From contig SMSO01000007.1 in assembly GCA_004764695.1 (NCBI GenBank), forward strand, positions 2,053,270 through 2,117,269: DNA of 64,000 nucleotides, given 5' to 3'. This DNA is from Schizochytrium sp. TIO01 (Eukaryota > Sar > Bigyra > Thraustochytrida > Thraustochytriidae). Positions 1-11,667 of the stretch are shown here, piece by piece. The translations under genes were made by a program, and so were the position numbers. The notes under the pieces were generated by a model. The model had not been told where the DNA came from, made no database searches, and worked only from the letters and a program-made list of their open reading frames with translations. Numbering within the stretch: position 1 is the first letter of the stretch; each line of letters starts with the position of its first letter.

Positions 1-818
1 CTAGATGGAGCCCAAAAGGCAGCGACATTTGCGGCGGCATTAGGAGCTGCTTGTGGGCCTAGAGGATATGTTGCCATGGCGCGTTGCTGGTCAGAGGTGT
101 CATAGTTTTGACGTATATTTGGCGTATTAACGAGTGTGGCATTGGTAGGCGAGGGGCGCTCTTGTTTTATTGAGGGTGCTACCTTCTGGTTGTGGAAAGT
201 TGATCTTGATTCTGGCGCAAGCTGATGGGGTTGCGGAGTAGAAGCTTGTTGACCTGGTAGTTGCTGTTTTGCGGACGACATCCATGGCGATGGCGACGAA
301 GAAGATGATGAAGATGAAATCGGTTGGTTGCCTTGTAACAATGCATGGGAGATTTTGTTACTCTCGTTGGCATTGTAGCCCGATTGCGCATGTCCTGTGT
401 TTACGGAAGCACGAGTCGCAGTAGATTTGTCGTCTACGTGGACAAATCTTGGCGGGTAGAGTTGTGCGGTTGAGGATAGGTTATTGAACAACGCGTACAG
501 GCCCGCGGGCGTATGATTAGACAAGTAACCCCCCTGTGCAGAAGACGGAGCTGCCGACCCGGCTACTGTTCCGCCGTACTGTGTTCGTGAAAAGGCATTT
601 GGGTCATAGATAATCGAGGAAGATGGAAAGTTTATCGTTGCTGTCGAAGTCGTAGTGGCCACAGAGTTAGGTTGCTGTTGCTGGCCAAGAGCAGCAACAG
701 CAGCAGCAGCGGCGGCGGCGGCTGCAGAAGCTGCAGCTTGTGACGAAGTAGAGTTAAACTGATAGGCGTTTTGTCCGGGCGTTTCTCGCTTAATATAATG
801 TTGCGAGTCTGGGTTCAT
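1..818 (-). CDS. Partial low-complexity protein, probable transcription regulator (5' part only)
   Basis: An open frame of 272 codons plus two bases runs from an ATG at 818 down to the window edge with no stop, so the 3' part of the gene lies outside. An in-frame TGA two codons upstream of the ATG makes this the first possible start of the exon. The protein opens MNPDSQHYIKRE, then has an alanine tract (about residues 28-45), a short QQQQ run and an eight-serine block near residue 180. It is otherwise rich in Q, S, P, N and A, with no signal peptide or membrane segment. Two lysines sit in SUMO-consensus contexts: IKRE at residues 9-12 and IKQE at 217-220. This disordered composition is typical of N-terminal regions of eukaryotic transcription factors or co-regulators, but no DNA-binding domain is visible here, so the function is an inference. 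The sustained open frame and its composition make it a likely real coding exon. Confidence 0.7.
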   Translation of the reverse strand, partial: MNPDSQHYIKRETPGQNAYQFNSTSSQAAASAAAAAAAAAVAALGQQQQPNSVATTTSTATINFPSSSIIYDPNAFSRTQYGGTVAGSAAPSSAQGGYLSNHTPAGLYALFNNLSSTAQLYPPRFVHVDDKSTATRASVNTGHAQSGYNANESNKISHALLQGNQPISSSSSSSSPSPWMSSAKQQLPGQQASTPQPHQLAPESRSTFHNQKVAPSIKQERPSPTNATLVNTPNIRQNYDTSDQQRAMATYPLGPQAAPNAAANVAAFWAPS

Positions 819-1507
819 GCCTCAGGAGGCACGGCGTTTGGGGATTGCTTTGGTAAGGGGTTCTGAGTGAGCCTGTTTCAAGCTCTTGCTCAACTCCTGA
901 CCTTTTCTATGGGTAATAGGTTTAAAGTGAACAGGGCAAAACTTCTTTCTAATGAATGTCAAGCTCCTTTTCCGTCTCTGACAATGATCACAATTCCTTT
1001 TAAAATTGTGCTCCTCAGGTAGAGTGGGGAGGACGCCAATTTGGTTTAGAGAGGAATGATTGTTTCACTAAGGAGTGACTGATGTCTAGATATTGGCCCT
1101 CCCCGGCCACACCACCCAACAAATCAACTCCGCCGCGTCTTCGTTGTCAGGCACTCGGATAGATGCGACTTGCTCGTTCCTCGTAACTACTTCGTGGATA
1201 AACGTTTTCAAGATTTCGAACGTCTCCTCTCCAGCTTCGAACGTCTCCTCCGGACAGCTTAGTCTGCGTCAACCAGAGACCTGCCTCACTGGACAGACAC
1301 TTTAGAACTGTACTTTTCGCCCTACTGTTTGAGCCACGAGCCTGGAGCAGACTTGTGAACTCGAGCGCTCAGTAGGCGAGCAGGCAAGCGAGCAGACCAG
1401 CCTCAGTGCTAGTCCTCCCTCCGCTCTACTCCACTGCAGCGCCTCGCTGCAACGAGGCAACGTGTGATCCGTTCTGCACCTGAACGGCAATCAATCTCGT
1501 CGTGCGA

Positions 1508-1535
1508 GAAAGAAAGAAAGAATGAATGAATGAAT
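1508..1535. repeat. (GAAA)3(GAAT)4 microsatellite
   Basis: Three GAAA units pass directly into four GAAT units, a compound tetranucleotide repeat. Confidence 0.9.
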
Positions 1536-2056
1536 CACTCAATCAGTATATGTATAAAAAATCTACAGAGGCTCTCTCAGTCTGTACAGTATCTATTATA
1601 TACGTCTTTAAGTGATGAAGCTAAATCTCCCCATAAGCACATACATACAATGGTTTCTCACAGTCTCTGAGGGCGTCAGAGATAAATGAGCGATCGAGAA
1701 ATCAATGAACACGCTTCAATGCGAACCGTTGAGGCAGCGGCGCCTGCCTGCTGCGATAGAGGTTTGTTTGTGCACCCCGGAGGAGCGAGGCCGCGCAGCA
1801 AAGCCAGGGAACCGGGAGGGCAGGCGCGCAAGCAGCAAGCTCGCCGCCTGTTTCCACTTTGCGTCTCCGCCTGAGGCGTCTGGTTCTCTGGGCGGCAGAC
1901 GTCTGGACTAGCCCCCTCACCAAACGCAGCCCCTCACTCCCCTGCCTTGCTTAAAAGAATCATAGGGCTCCTTGGGAGTTCTGCACTCCACCGAAAGAGG
2001 GGAAAAATCGAGGCAAATAACAGAAAGAAACAAGACTTTCGTGAATGAAGATACTT

Positions 2057-2170
2057 GAAGAAAGAAGAAAGAAAGAAGAAAGAAAGAAGAAAGAAAGAAA
2101 AGAAGAAGAAAAGAAAGAAGAAAAGAAAGAAGAAAAGAAAGAAGAAAAGAAAGAAAGAAAGAAGAAGAAA
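2057..2170. repeat. Purine-only GAA/GAAA tract
   Basis: About 114 bases contain only G and A on the plus strand, built from GAAA and GAAGAAA units. On the minus strand this produces a meaningless F/S/L-rich open frame. Long homopurine mirror-like tracts can form triplex (H-DNA); that is general knowledge and not shown here. Confidence 0.9.
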
Positions 2171-4598
2171 CTCCGGCTTGCTTCCTTTAAGATAAGTAAA
2201 TAGAAGACGGCAAGAACAAGGTAGGCAAAAACAGCAACATGAAAGGGAGCGAGGGAGAGGAGGAGGAAGGAGTTGCGAGAAAGGGACGAAGGAGCAGTCG
2301 ACAGGGAAGTGGAACTTATCTCCTGAGAGATCTCCGACCTCCTCATTACAACAGGGTATTCTCGCATATAGAGTGTATGTTTTCTTTCATTTGATGCATT
2401 ATCCCTTCTCTTTTTTAATTTTGTTTCTTTATAACTTTGAAAAAGAAAGGTAAGATGATTCATTCTGATAGTTCTTTTGTCGATGTTTATTGTTGTTTCG
2501 GAACATTTTATATTAAGATCAACATTCACACCCCTCTTTTATTTTTTTATTTTTTAAATAACTTCAAAAGCCGAGATCAACCTTTTTTTAGTTAGTTTAT
2601 ATAACTAGAAAAGTTAGAATAAGGGATACTCGAAGAAGGAAATATGGAAGAAGAGTTTTAATTAAATACATTAAAAAATTGGAGTCTTCATTGCTAACAA
2701 ATCGAATGGTGGCTTACTGTTGCCTCACGACCCATATCAAATATTAACAGTAGAACCATCACATCATTCTCTTTGATATTCAAATGCAGTAAGCCGAGGA
2801 CGGTAAGGGTTCCTGTTAGTTCTCCATATCTAGCTTTCACCCAGAAGTAAAAGTTGAAGGAAAGAAGTAGACGGAATCGATAGCAAGGGCGGTTTAGTTT
2901 ACTAAGTATAAAAATCGAAGTCTTATTTATTAATCTTTCAATACCTTTTTCGAAAGAGATAAGTTTTTTTTTTATTTTTTTTAAAATTAAATGAGCATTG
3001 AAAAGAAAGAATAAAGTAAAAGATGTTGGGACTAACGAAAGTCGTGAGTAAAGTAATTCGCTCCGGACAGCAGAAATAAAGAAGCTGTGCAGTCGCTTAT
3101 AGGTAGTAAGGGTAAAGCTGGAACTCTCACAGCCGGCCCGTCGGCGCTTTCTTCGAACCACAGACGGGTTGCATTCCAGGAGAAAAAAACTGCCCACGGC
3201 TCGGATTCGACTGCCTCTTCCTCATTACATAGGTCGGTAGGTACATACTTCTAATTTCAAGAACCTTTGTTACTGTTTGATAGCAAGACGCACTCATTTT
3301 CTCTTCTTATCACCTTTTTGCAATGAAAATTATTCTACTTCATTCTCATCTACTCCTGGTTTATTCCCATATATTTTCAAAGGATATTATATATTTGAGA
3401 TATTCATATATTTTAACTTTTATGTTAAAGATACTTAAACACGCCTGCGAAGGAGGCGTAGGCAACGGGAACATCTCGGTGAGCAATGATTACAATAACT
3501 AAATAGTTTTTTAGGTTGAGAATTAAATCGTCTGTTACTTCACGATGTCGAAAAGTTAAGCATAGCATGCTTTGTGCATAGAGCTACACATACACAAATG
3601 GACATTAGCACCAAACCAAAGCTATGTTGAGTTCACTCAACAGGTAAAAGGATTGCTCCCAGCTTCCACTCTTTATCTTTAAAGAATGTATTATAAGTTA
3701 TATTTTCTTTGAAGTATTCTTTTGATTTAATTATATTAATAGTAATAAAATGACTCGAGCCTGGGCAGAAGAGGAACCGGAGCTGCATTCAATCCTATCC
3801 CGCTGCTCCTCGTACCTCTTCAAAATCCTGAGTTACGCTTGAACTGTTTTCTCACCTCCAACTCAGGAATGAACAGAGGTGTAGATATGCGAAGACGCGC
3901 GTTGCTATCAGCCAAAACTGGGTGGGCGTACGCCTCTTCTTCGGCCTTGTTCTTACAAAACTCTTCGACTCAGGAGTTCATCATAAGTAACTTTCTCTGA
4001 TAAAGAAATAAGAGAAGCAACACTTATTTTGCGAAAGGTATCTGGCCACTCGGCTTCTGCTACTAGGGCGTAGTTGAATCATATACCTCCGCTGCCAGGT
4101 CACTACTACCTTCTAGCAGGGTAACATCATCCCCACATTTTATCTAGATAAAAATTCGAAGTTGTTATTATCGATAACGATAGGGTCATCTAACTACCTT
4201 TCTTCCCGAAAGCCTTTTAACTTTTCAGATGATAGTATTTTGTTTTAAAAACTATTTCTCTCTTTCTTTCTTTCAAGAGGTTCTGAAAGTACGGAAATGC
4301 GCCGGCGAGATGAGAACTTGAAGAAAAGCATGTCTGCCCTGCGAGAGCTACTTCTCCGCTGCTCATTTTTGAAAATGAAAATGATCGCGATTCTCTTGTC
4401 GGAGCAACTGGTACGGTCGGCATTTTAATACTTAGCGTTAGAAGCAGAGTCCAACTATTTCTTGCCTCCCTGCATTTGCCTATCGGAGGAGAGGTCGATT
4501 AGCTTTTGGGCACTAGCTTCTTTGTGCTTTGCATTTTCACTCTTTTGCACTTTGCTGGACTTTTTTTCTTCTTCTTTTTTTTTTTCCATCTACAAAAA

Positions 4599-4600
<2 letters not shown>

Positions 4601-4634
<34 letters not shown>
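4601..4634. repeat. (AT)n dinucleotide repeat
   Basis: About 15 uninterrupted AT units follow a T-rich tract. Confidence 0.9.
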
Positions 4635-4636
<2 letters not shown>

Positions 4637-5207
4637 TTAAAACCAATTAAAAACATACTTGCATGTATAAAACAACATCCTTGCATGTATAAAACAACAT
4701 TCTTGAAAGAAACATTACCCCTGAAAAGCTTCGCGATCGCGCGATATTCACGCATTGAACTGGCGACCCGAAGATAAATCGTTTCGTCAGAGACCCGAAT
4801 TCATTGGAGTGCGCCTAACCGGTAGTCAGCCGATTGGAGAACACGAGGAGGAGGTGCCACGCGGGCCTCGCCATGGTTATGGAAGAGGAATTAGTTGGAA
4901 TGAAGAAGGTAGGTAGCACCTACCAAGCAAGCAAGTAGAAGCCATGGAGGAAACAAACAGGGAAGGAAGTTAAGGTTCTAGCTATGGTGCCTGGTGGTGC
5001 CTGGATTCGCAAAGCCTCCGCGTTTCCCTGGACGGTGCCTGGCAGGCCTGAGAACCTGGTCAGGCGAGGCGGTCACTTATCTCTCATTCTGCGCGACCCC
5101 TAGCAACTCTCTTTTGAGTTCTCAAGATGCGAGGACCTAAAGCACTGTCACTGAGGTTCAATATTCATGGACTCAGGAAGGCTTTGAGACGATGATAAAA
5201 CAATCTC

Positions 5208-5241
5208 GCGCACCGCTTCCTTCAACCATATTGCGGTGCGC
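5208..5241. repeat. Inverted repeat, 9-bp stem
   Basis: GCGCACCGC at 5208-5216 is the exact reverse complement of GCGGTGCGC at 5233-5241, separated by 16 bases. It could form a GC-rich hairpin on either strand. No flanking gene or U-tract gives it a clear role. Confidence 0.6.
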
Positions 5242-6394
5242 TAGGGTATACTGATAGGACTGGTAGGTACTAACGGCTGTTTCATGCACTTTTTTCAACG
5301 CGGTTTCTTTTTGGGTGGTATCATGATAATTTTTAGTTATCTTGGTCCTTGATTTTACTTGCATAGATGATGAATGGTTTAATATTTTTTTTAAGACTTA
5401 CAAAACTTTAAAAAGGAAAGGGCTAAACATAATAAGGACATAATATGGAGAAATAGGGGTCCGTGAAAATTATGCTTAGCTTTTGCACAATCCACAACAC
5501 TTTGGGTTTCTGGCTGATGATAGACTTACGTGTTCAACTGTTGCCGTGGCCAATGATTGTTTCTAATTCCCTCTTTGTACTGCTGTTTGCCTGAGTGTCT
5601 GTATGATTCTGCTTCGCTCATTCATTTAATTCTTTCATTAGCTTGCTCTCGACGTTCTAGATTTCCGCCTTTGAAGTTTTCATGCTGCTGTCGTTATCGA
5701 TTGAGCCTGAAAATAAATTAGTCGGCACTAACAATTAAGTTAGATATTCGGTTGATCAGAAGAGACATTCTGCTCTCTTAGTTCTTTTTATCCTTCGAGA
5801 CTGAAATGATTGAAAAAGTAAGTAAAGACGTAATCAGGAAGGAGGGAAAGCAAAAGACGCAGAAGTCGGAGTACTCTCACTAGCAGCTAACTCCTAGAAA
5901 TCTTTGGGCTTGGACTGGAAGCTCACATCAGAACAATCACTGATGGAGAATCAGGAGACACAAGTTCTCACAAAGGAGCATGTGCCACATAATACGGGCT
6001 AAGTTAGTCAGAGGCAACTCCTTTGTTCAATTTTGAACAATTGTTTCTTTTTTATTCAAGAAAAGGAAATCTGGCAAAAAAACGTAAGTAAAAACCTCAA
6101 AAACATCACACTTGTCAGGCCTAATAGTATTAGAGTTGCAGCACTACACGAATGAGTTCTTCTTACAAGACAGCCTTTGAAATAACTTGAACAAGATTGA
6201 AATGGTACCTAGGTAAAACATCTAGCTAGAAGTGCCTGTGAAACGTGTAGTGGATTAATGTCGGTTCAGGCAGGCAGCGCCCGCTTTATTCTCTTTCCCT
6301 TACACATAAGTGCCTTGTAGTGTCATTTATGGAACCATCCATTACGCGTTGATTGAGAAAGCTTCTCCACTCATTTTTACCCGTCAACTCATCC

Positions 6395-6421
6395 ACTCGC
6401 TCACTCGCTCGCTCGCTCGCC
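6395..6421. repeat. (CGCT)n microsatellite
   Basis: A short imperfect run of CGCT units with one interruption. Confidence 0.8.
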
Positions 6422-7331
6422 CACTGAAAGAAAGTCTTGAAACCCAATGACGAACCAACTTACTTACTTGCAAACGCTCCAAGACGTTCACTTGCCCCCC
6501 CCCTATAAGCCACTCTTCCCTGCTTAAAAATGCCTCCTTCATAAGAGAACCCCGATCATATTGACTAGTCCGTGTCGATGGAGGCGACAATCACATCACA
6601 TTATCAACTTCGTTTCACATTCTCAAGTTGGTTCGTGCCTCTTTAAAAAAAGAAAGAAGGAGCAAAGAGGTTCAATTCTTTATAAGGAGGTATATAAGCA
6701 AGTCAGTGGGTAGCTAGAAAGTAGCTAGCTACCATCTGTAAGCCTAAAATTGGCTCGGAGAAATGAAAAGTTTTGGCGTGGACTTTTTATGCATTAGGTG
6801 GATCATGTTTACTCGCACCAGCGCCCTTCTCGTACGTACGTACCTTTTCTGCCCATCTCGAAGTTCTCTCCACTGCCTCGAAAAGCTGCTCTTTCAGGAA
6901 AGCGACGAAAAATGAAATAGAGGACGGTTTTCCTTCTTCGGTCGAGGCCGTTCTTCATTTGCATTCCGTAAACATGAGCGATCGAGTTTACCCAAGCCAA
7001 AAGAGTTAAACTCATCAGTGAGCTGCACGCATTCGCTCATTCATCGTCGTTTCGTTCTATTTGTCTCATTCTTCAAATTTGCGACAAGCGCTGTGACTTG
7101 TACATCCTTTGTGGGAACTTCTGCACCGAAGAAGATCAAACTGTTTGCCGCAAACTTGCATGTCCATCCGTCGCCGCTAGTCAGGCGAATGCTTGCTCAA
7201 CCGTCAACGTGCCGCGCTAGAGTCGCGACGGTGCAGGATCACATCCGTTTCTTCCCTGCAAACTTTAGTTCGCATCAATTCCAAACTCATCGCACTGACT
7301 TGGAAAGGGACGAGGAATCATCAATTAGCTC

Positions 7332-7536
<205 letters not shown>

Positions 7537-8028
7537 TCTTTATGCATGTCTGTTCACCCTTTCTATCGTTCCCTGGACATGGCTATGGTACCTGTTTTCT
7601 CCTGCTCACAATTAATCAGCTTGTTCTTGTTCTTGTTCTTGTTCTTTATTTTGTTCTTCTTGTGAACCCCTCCCTCTAGTGAGCGGCCCGATAGTCAGCT
7701 GGAGAGGAAGCTAGTGTTTCTGCTAACTTGGGTAGCGAAACTGTGCTCAGGCTGCTGGCACAACTGCAAGCGAGCGAGAAGACGCGAGCTCTTGACAGAA
7801 AACGCAGGCCTTCTCTTGCCTGCTTTCGAAAGAAGCCAAGCCAACTCCAAATGTGCCTGCTTTCGCTCCACCGCTTCAGTGTTTTGGCCCTTTCCGCCAC
7901 TGAGCAATGACAGCGAAAGCCTCAAGGGAAGGCGAAAAGCAGAAGCTATAATAATTGAACAAAGAAACAAACAAAGAAGCGCCGCCTCAGTGGCCAGAGC
8001 GGAGGTAGCCATTGGGCGGTCGGTCCTC

Positions 8029-8133
8029 TATGCTACCATCGCGGGTCGCAAATCTCTGGATAGATGAACCAGTTGCTTATGAAGATGAGCGTGATACGTC
8101 TAAGGCGCTCGTCGCAAACCGGCCGCGCAAGGT
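8029..8133 (+). other. Possible first coding exon, 35 codons, unidentified
   Basis: An ATG at 8029 opens 35 codons (beginning MLPSRVANLWIDEP, ending RPRKVK) followed at once by AAG|GTGAGA, a good match to a eukaryotic 5' splice site. If the site is not used, the frame continues to a stop near 8206. The peptide is charged and not low-complexity. No family is recognised and no downstream exon can be joined with confidence. Confidence 0.2.
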
Positions 8134-8642
8134 CAAGGTGAGAGGCGGCGGCTTTCGCTTCCTTTTGGAGACAGCAAACAAAACACACTTCCGAGTGAAT
8201 GAATAAAAAACATACATGGTATAACGTGTATTGTGAAATTTAAACAATTGTTTAAAATATAAATATAAAATTATAATTTAAAAAAAGGGGGGGGAGGAAG
8301 GTGATACAATAATAAGACAATAATCACCCGGCTTAGAAGAATAGGAGTAGAGAAGAGAAGACGAAAGGAAGCACATCTTCAGAGCAACATTTGGCCATCC
8401 GCGCGAGCGCTGCGCGAACGAAGTGGCCGGGCCGGCCTTCCTAGTGCACAATACTCTTCTTGAATGGGGGGAGAGAGCAAATATGTGCTGAGAAAAACGA
8501 ATTAGAAGCAACCAACAAATCACACCTAAGAAAGACGCAGTCTGTTTTTTAGTTTTGTTTTTCCACTACAGAGGTTGAAGAATTGAGTACTCAAAGGCAC
8601 TCATGAACGAACTATATATATGCTGAAAATAGAAGAAGGTTC

Positions 8643-8678
8643 GTTTATTGACTTGTTTATTGACTTGTTTATTGACTT
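8643..8678. repeat. 12-bp unit repeated three times
   Basis: GTTTATTGACTT occurs three times head to tail without mismatch, followed by a G-rich base run. Confidence 0.9.
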
Positions 8679-8737
8679 GGGGAAATTATGCCAACCATGA
8701 TTGGATTGAAAAGAGTGTCTTTGGTTTCCAGAAATAG

Positions 8738-8944
8738 ATAATTTCAAAGGTAGGGATTTTGGAGAGCCATGATGCACAATATTTTACTATTACACCAAGT
8801 AATGTGGTTGAAAATGGCCCAACAAATAGCTGTGCGGTGCCTATGAACTGCTTTGAAGCTGACCATTGCAACATAGTTGTCGACCTCTATGTAAAGCGCT
8901 TACTAGCTTCTCAGATTGTGTCCAGAAACGCCCTGAGGTTGTAA
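8738..8944 (+). other. Unidentified protein-like open frame, possible internal or terminal exon
   Basis: The frame is open from just after a TAG at about 8735 to a TAA at 8942-8944. The peptide ends with about 60 residues that are not low-complexity, including a cysteine-containing part and a hydrophobic NIVVDLYVKRLLASQIV stretch. There is no upstream ATG in frame before the middle of the peptide. A TTTCCAG just upstream could be a 3' splice site. I recognise no family; it could equally be a fossil of a mobile element. Confidence 0.2.
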
Positions 8945-9173
8945 TGGCATGATAAAACAGTACCCACAAATATTCTTCTTTTATTATTCATTTTCTTCCT
9001 CTGTTGTTAGTATTATTACCTCCCCTAGCCCCTGCGACACAACTATTTTCAAATTTAGATAATTTAGCGGGGGGAAAGTTTAAGAAAAATATTCACAAAG
9101 GTTGAAAGACCTAGAAACTATATGTATCTAGGTTCATCAATTTGAAGGAAAAGTAGAAAGAGAAGGAAAAAGA

Positions 9174-9237
9174 AAGAAACAAGAAACAAGAAACAAGAAA
9201 CAAGAAAAAAAAAAAGAAGAAGAAAAAAAAAAAAAAG
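9174..9237. repeat. (AAGAAAC)n and adjoining A-rich tract
   Basis: About four AAGAAAC heptamers lead into an A-rich run interrupted by a few G. Confidence 0.85.
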
Positions 9238-11248
9238 GTTAATCAACTTGTGTTTTTATGGTTTTTATGTTTTTAGAATTTTAAAAAATACAATTGAAAA
9301 ACGTAGGAGTATAATAGGCGTCTCAGTTAGAACACAGACCTGAAACGTTTTTCCGGAGCCAGTGTTCAGAGGTTTTGAGGTCTGTGTCTCATGCTTTTCC
9401 CAGTTCGCAGACTCCGCCAATAGTCGGGGGCGGTGGCATTGGGTCCGCTTCTTCTCCGCCTTTGCTGCGCATGCAGGTTGCAGCAGTGTCCTGCCATCAG
9501 TGCTTCAACTCCGGTCCACGGCACAAAGTTTCCTGCTCGTCCACCCAAGCATGAGAAATTGACTCCCTCCACGACAAACAGAAGAAGAGAAGAGAAGAAA
9601 GGCCTTGAGAAACAATTACATGCATGCAATTGTATATGCATGCATAGCATAAACTCATTCCAGGCTGGTGACACAACACGTACTGCTGAGAAGATGATAA
9701 CTTCTACGAAATTGGCCAAATCTAAGGGCGAGAGAAGTTTAGTAGATCAGCGCGGCGAAGGTGGCAATCTCGGCCCTTGTACAGCGAGTAAGTATCAAGT
9801 ATAATGCAGCTGCGGCTGGCTCTGGTGACCAGCTCGTGGGGAAGGAGGCGAACTTAATGAATGAACGAATGAATGTGATGTGATGGTGATGAGCGCCTTA
9901 GAATCTTTGCCACTTTCTTTTTCCAGGCTCCCTATTTTTATTTCGTTGCTTTCTATCCTGCTTTTCGCCGGGGTGCGAGTCACTGCTGTCCAACCCCCGC
10001 ACTTAAAACCAGAGCTGTTGGCGCCACTGGGTCAACTCCGGAAAGCTAGATTGCTTTAAGCCCGAAGCTATGGCTGGAGAGGCGGTGTCTGGCTGGCAGC
10101 CCCTCACTTAGTCGCCAGCTACCATTTTCGTACTGTCAGGCTGTCTGGTCTCGCTCTCTTTCTCAATCACGTCTAATGAGATAGGAGATGCAGCCTCCTA
10201 CTTCATCTAGCTAGAGGTAGGTATGTGAATATAAAATCTTCCTGAATTATTTTGGTCTTGTGATAATATTCTATAGCTCTAATTGAAACTACTTCTCATG
10301 CTTCCTTAGAATAGCTCTTTATTTTAAAATAAAATATATTAATTATTTTAACAACGTCATACGAATCGCCACTACCTACACACATTATTTATAGGGTAAT
10401 TAAATTTTAAAATCAGCGCTATTTTCTGTATTTAAGTGTTTCAAGCTATCACAATTCTCATTAGTTTAGTATTTTCTTTTTAATGTAAAACAAATAGTCA
10501 AGTAAATAAGTAGAAGCAACTAGGGCGGTTAATTACAACTATTCTATATTAATTAATTTCGAAGTTCTTTGCATTTAAAATAAATGTGTGTCAATGAAGA
10601 AGAGTATGGAGGAAATTGCAAGCAGAAAGTGATTGGCACCATGAATGAGTGAGGTGATTCCTTGCGACTCGGGATGAGGTGTCTTTGCTGTTGTCTTAGC
10701 TAGAGCTCAATTCCGTTCCGCCCCTCTCCTGCAGCGAGCCTTCCGCTTGGCACTCTGATAGATAGATAGACCTTCTGCTCCTTCTGCTTCTTCTTCGCCG
10801 CTTTCTTTCCATCGTTGGCATTTGCCCAGCTAGACCAGATGCACGATGCCTTGATCAACTCGTTCTCACGCCCGAGACTGAGGACCTTGCCGGCGAAAGT
10901 GCTGCGCCTGTCCAGGAAGTTGCTAGCATCTTCCGGCCCACGATTTTGGGCGCAACTTGGTCGCCTCCGCAGCTTCGACCTCAAAAGTATTCACGAAGTA
11001 ATTAAGCCTCTTCTTCGACGACATATGATAAATGAATGCGAAACAATATTCTGTGAACTGCCGTCTGTTCTGAGGATGATGATGAAGTAAACGTAACATA
11101 ATATGAGGAGCTTAGGCAGTGCCAAAGTGCCAATAGCGGAAGGCATCCTTTGCCCAAGGCTGCTTCGATCCCGACAGTGCCGACGGTGCGAAGCATACGG
11201 ATGTCTGCACTGTGCACTGCTGGCCGATCGCTGTGTTTCCGACGACGC

Positions 11249-11266
11249 CTGCTGCTGCTGCTGCTG
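11249..11266. repeat. (CTG)6 trinucleotide repeat
   Basis: Six CTG units lie within GC-rich intergenic DNA. Confidence 0.9.
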
Positions 11267-11352
11267 CATGACGGTCTGGAGCCGGGTCTCGTCTCCACGC
11301 CCAGAGGCATGTATCTCCATGTATTTGCATGCTCTCGGCTGCGATTCTCACA

Positions 11353-11395
11353 GACTGACTGACTGACTGACTGACTGATTGATTGATTGATTGAT
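11353..11395. repeat. (GACT)n/(GATT)n compound microsatellite
   Basis: A run of GACT units changes by one base into a run of GATT units, suggesting one array that expanded after a point mutation. Confidence 0.9.
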
Positions 11396-11637
11396 AGGTG
11401 AGCCATACAAATAGAGAGAGAGCACAAGGCGCTCAGGAACGACGGCAGCGACAGACGTTCCGCACTTATTTCCAGCGAGGGCTGGTCTGGTGGCGTTTTC
11501 CTCTTCTGCTCTGGTCGAGATTAGTTGGACGGGTCGGCGGAGTGCTCTTGCTGCTTCCGGTGAGCTCGAAATGACCCATCGAAGAGATATCGAATGATCA
11601 AGGAACCCAACCAAATGATTCGCTCTTTTAGACACGG

Positions 11638-11667
11638 ATGCATGTATGCATGCATGCATGCATGCAT
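11638..11667. repeat. (ATGC)n alternating purine-pyrimidine repeat
   Basis: Self-complementary GCAT/ATGC units occur in tandem. The tract is palindromic and alternates purine and pyrimidine. Confidence 0.85.

Noticed and set aside
1960-2529. 189-codon minus-strand frame with F/S-rich stretch
   Set aside because: Driven by the homopurine tract; the remainder has no recognisable family.
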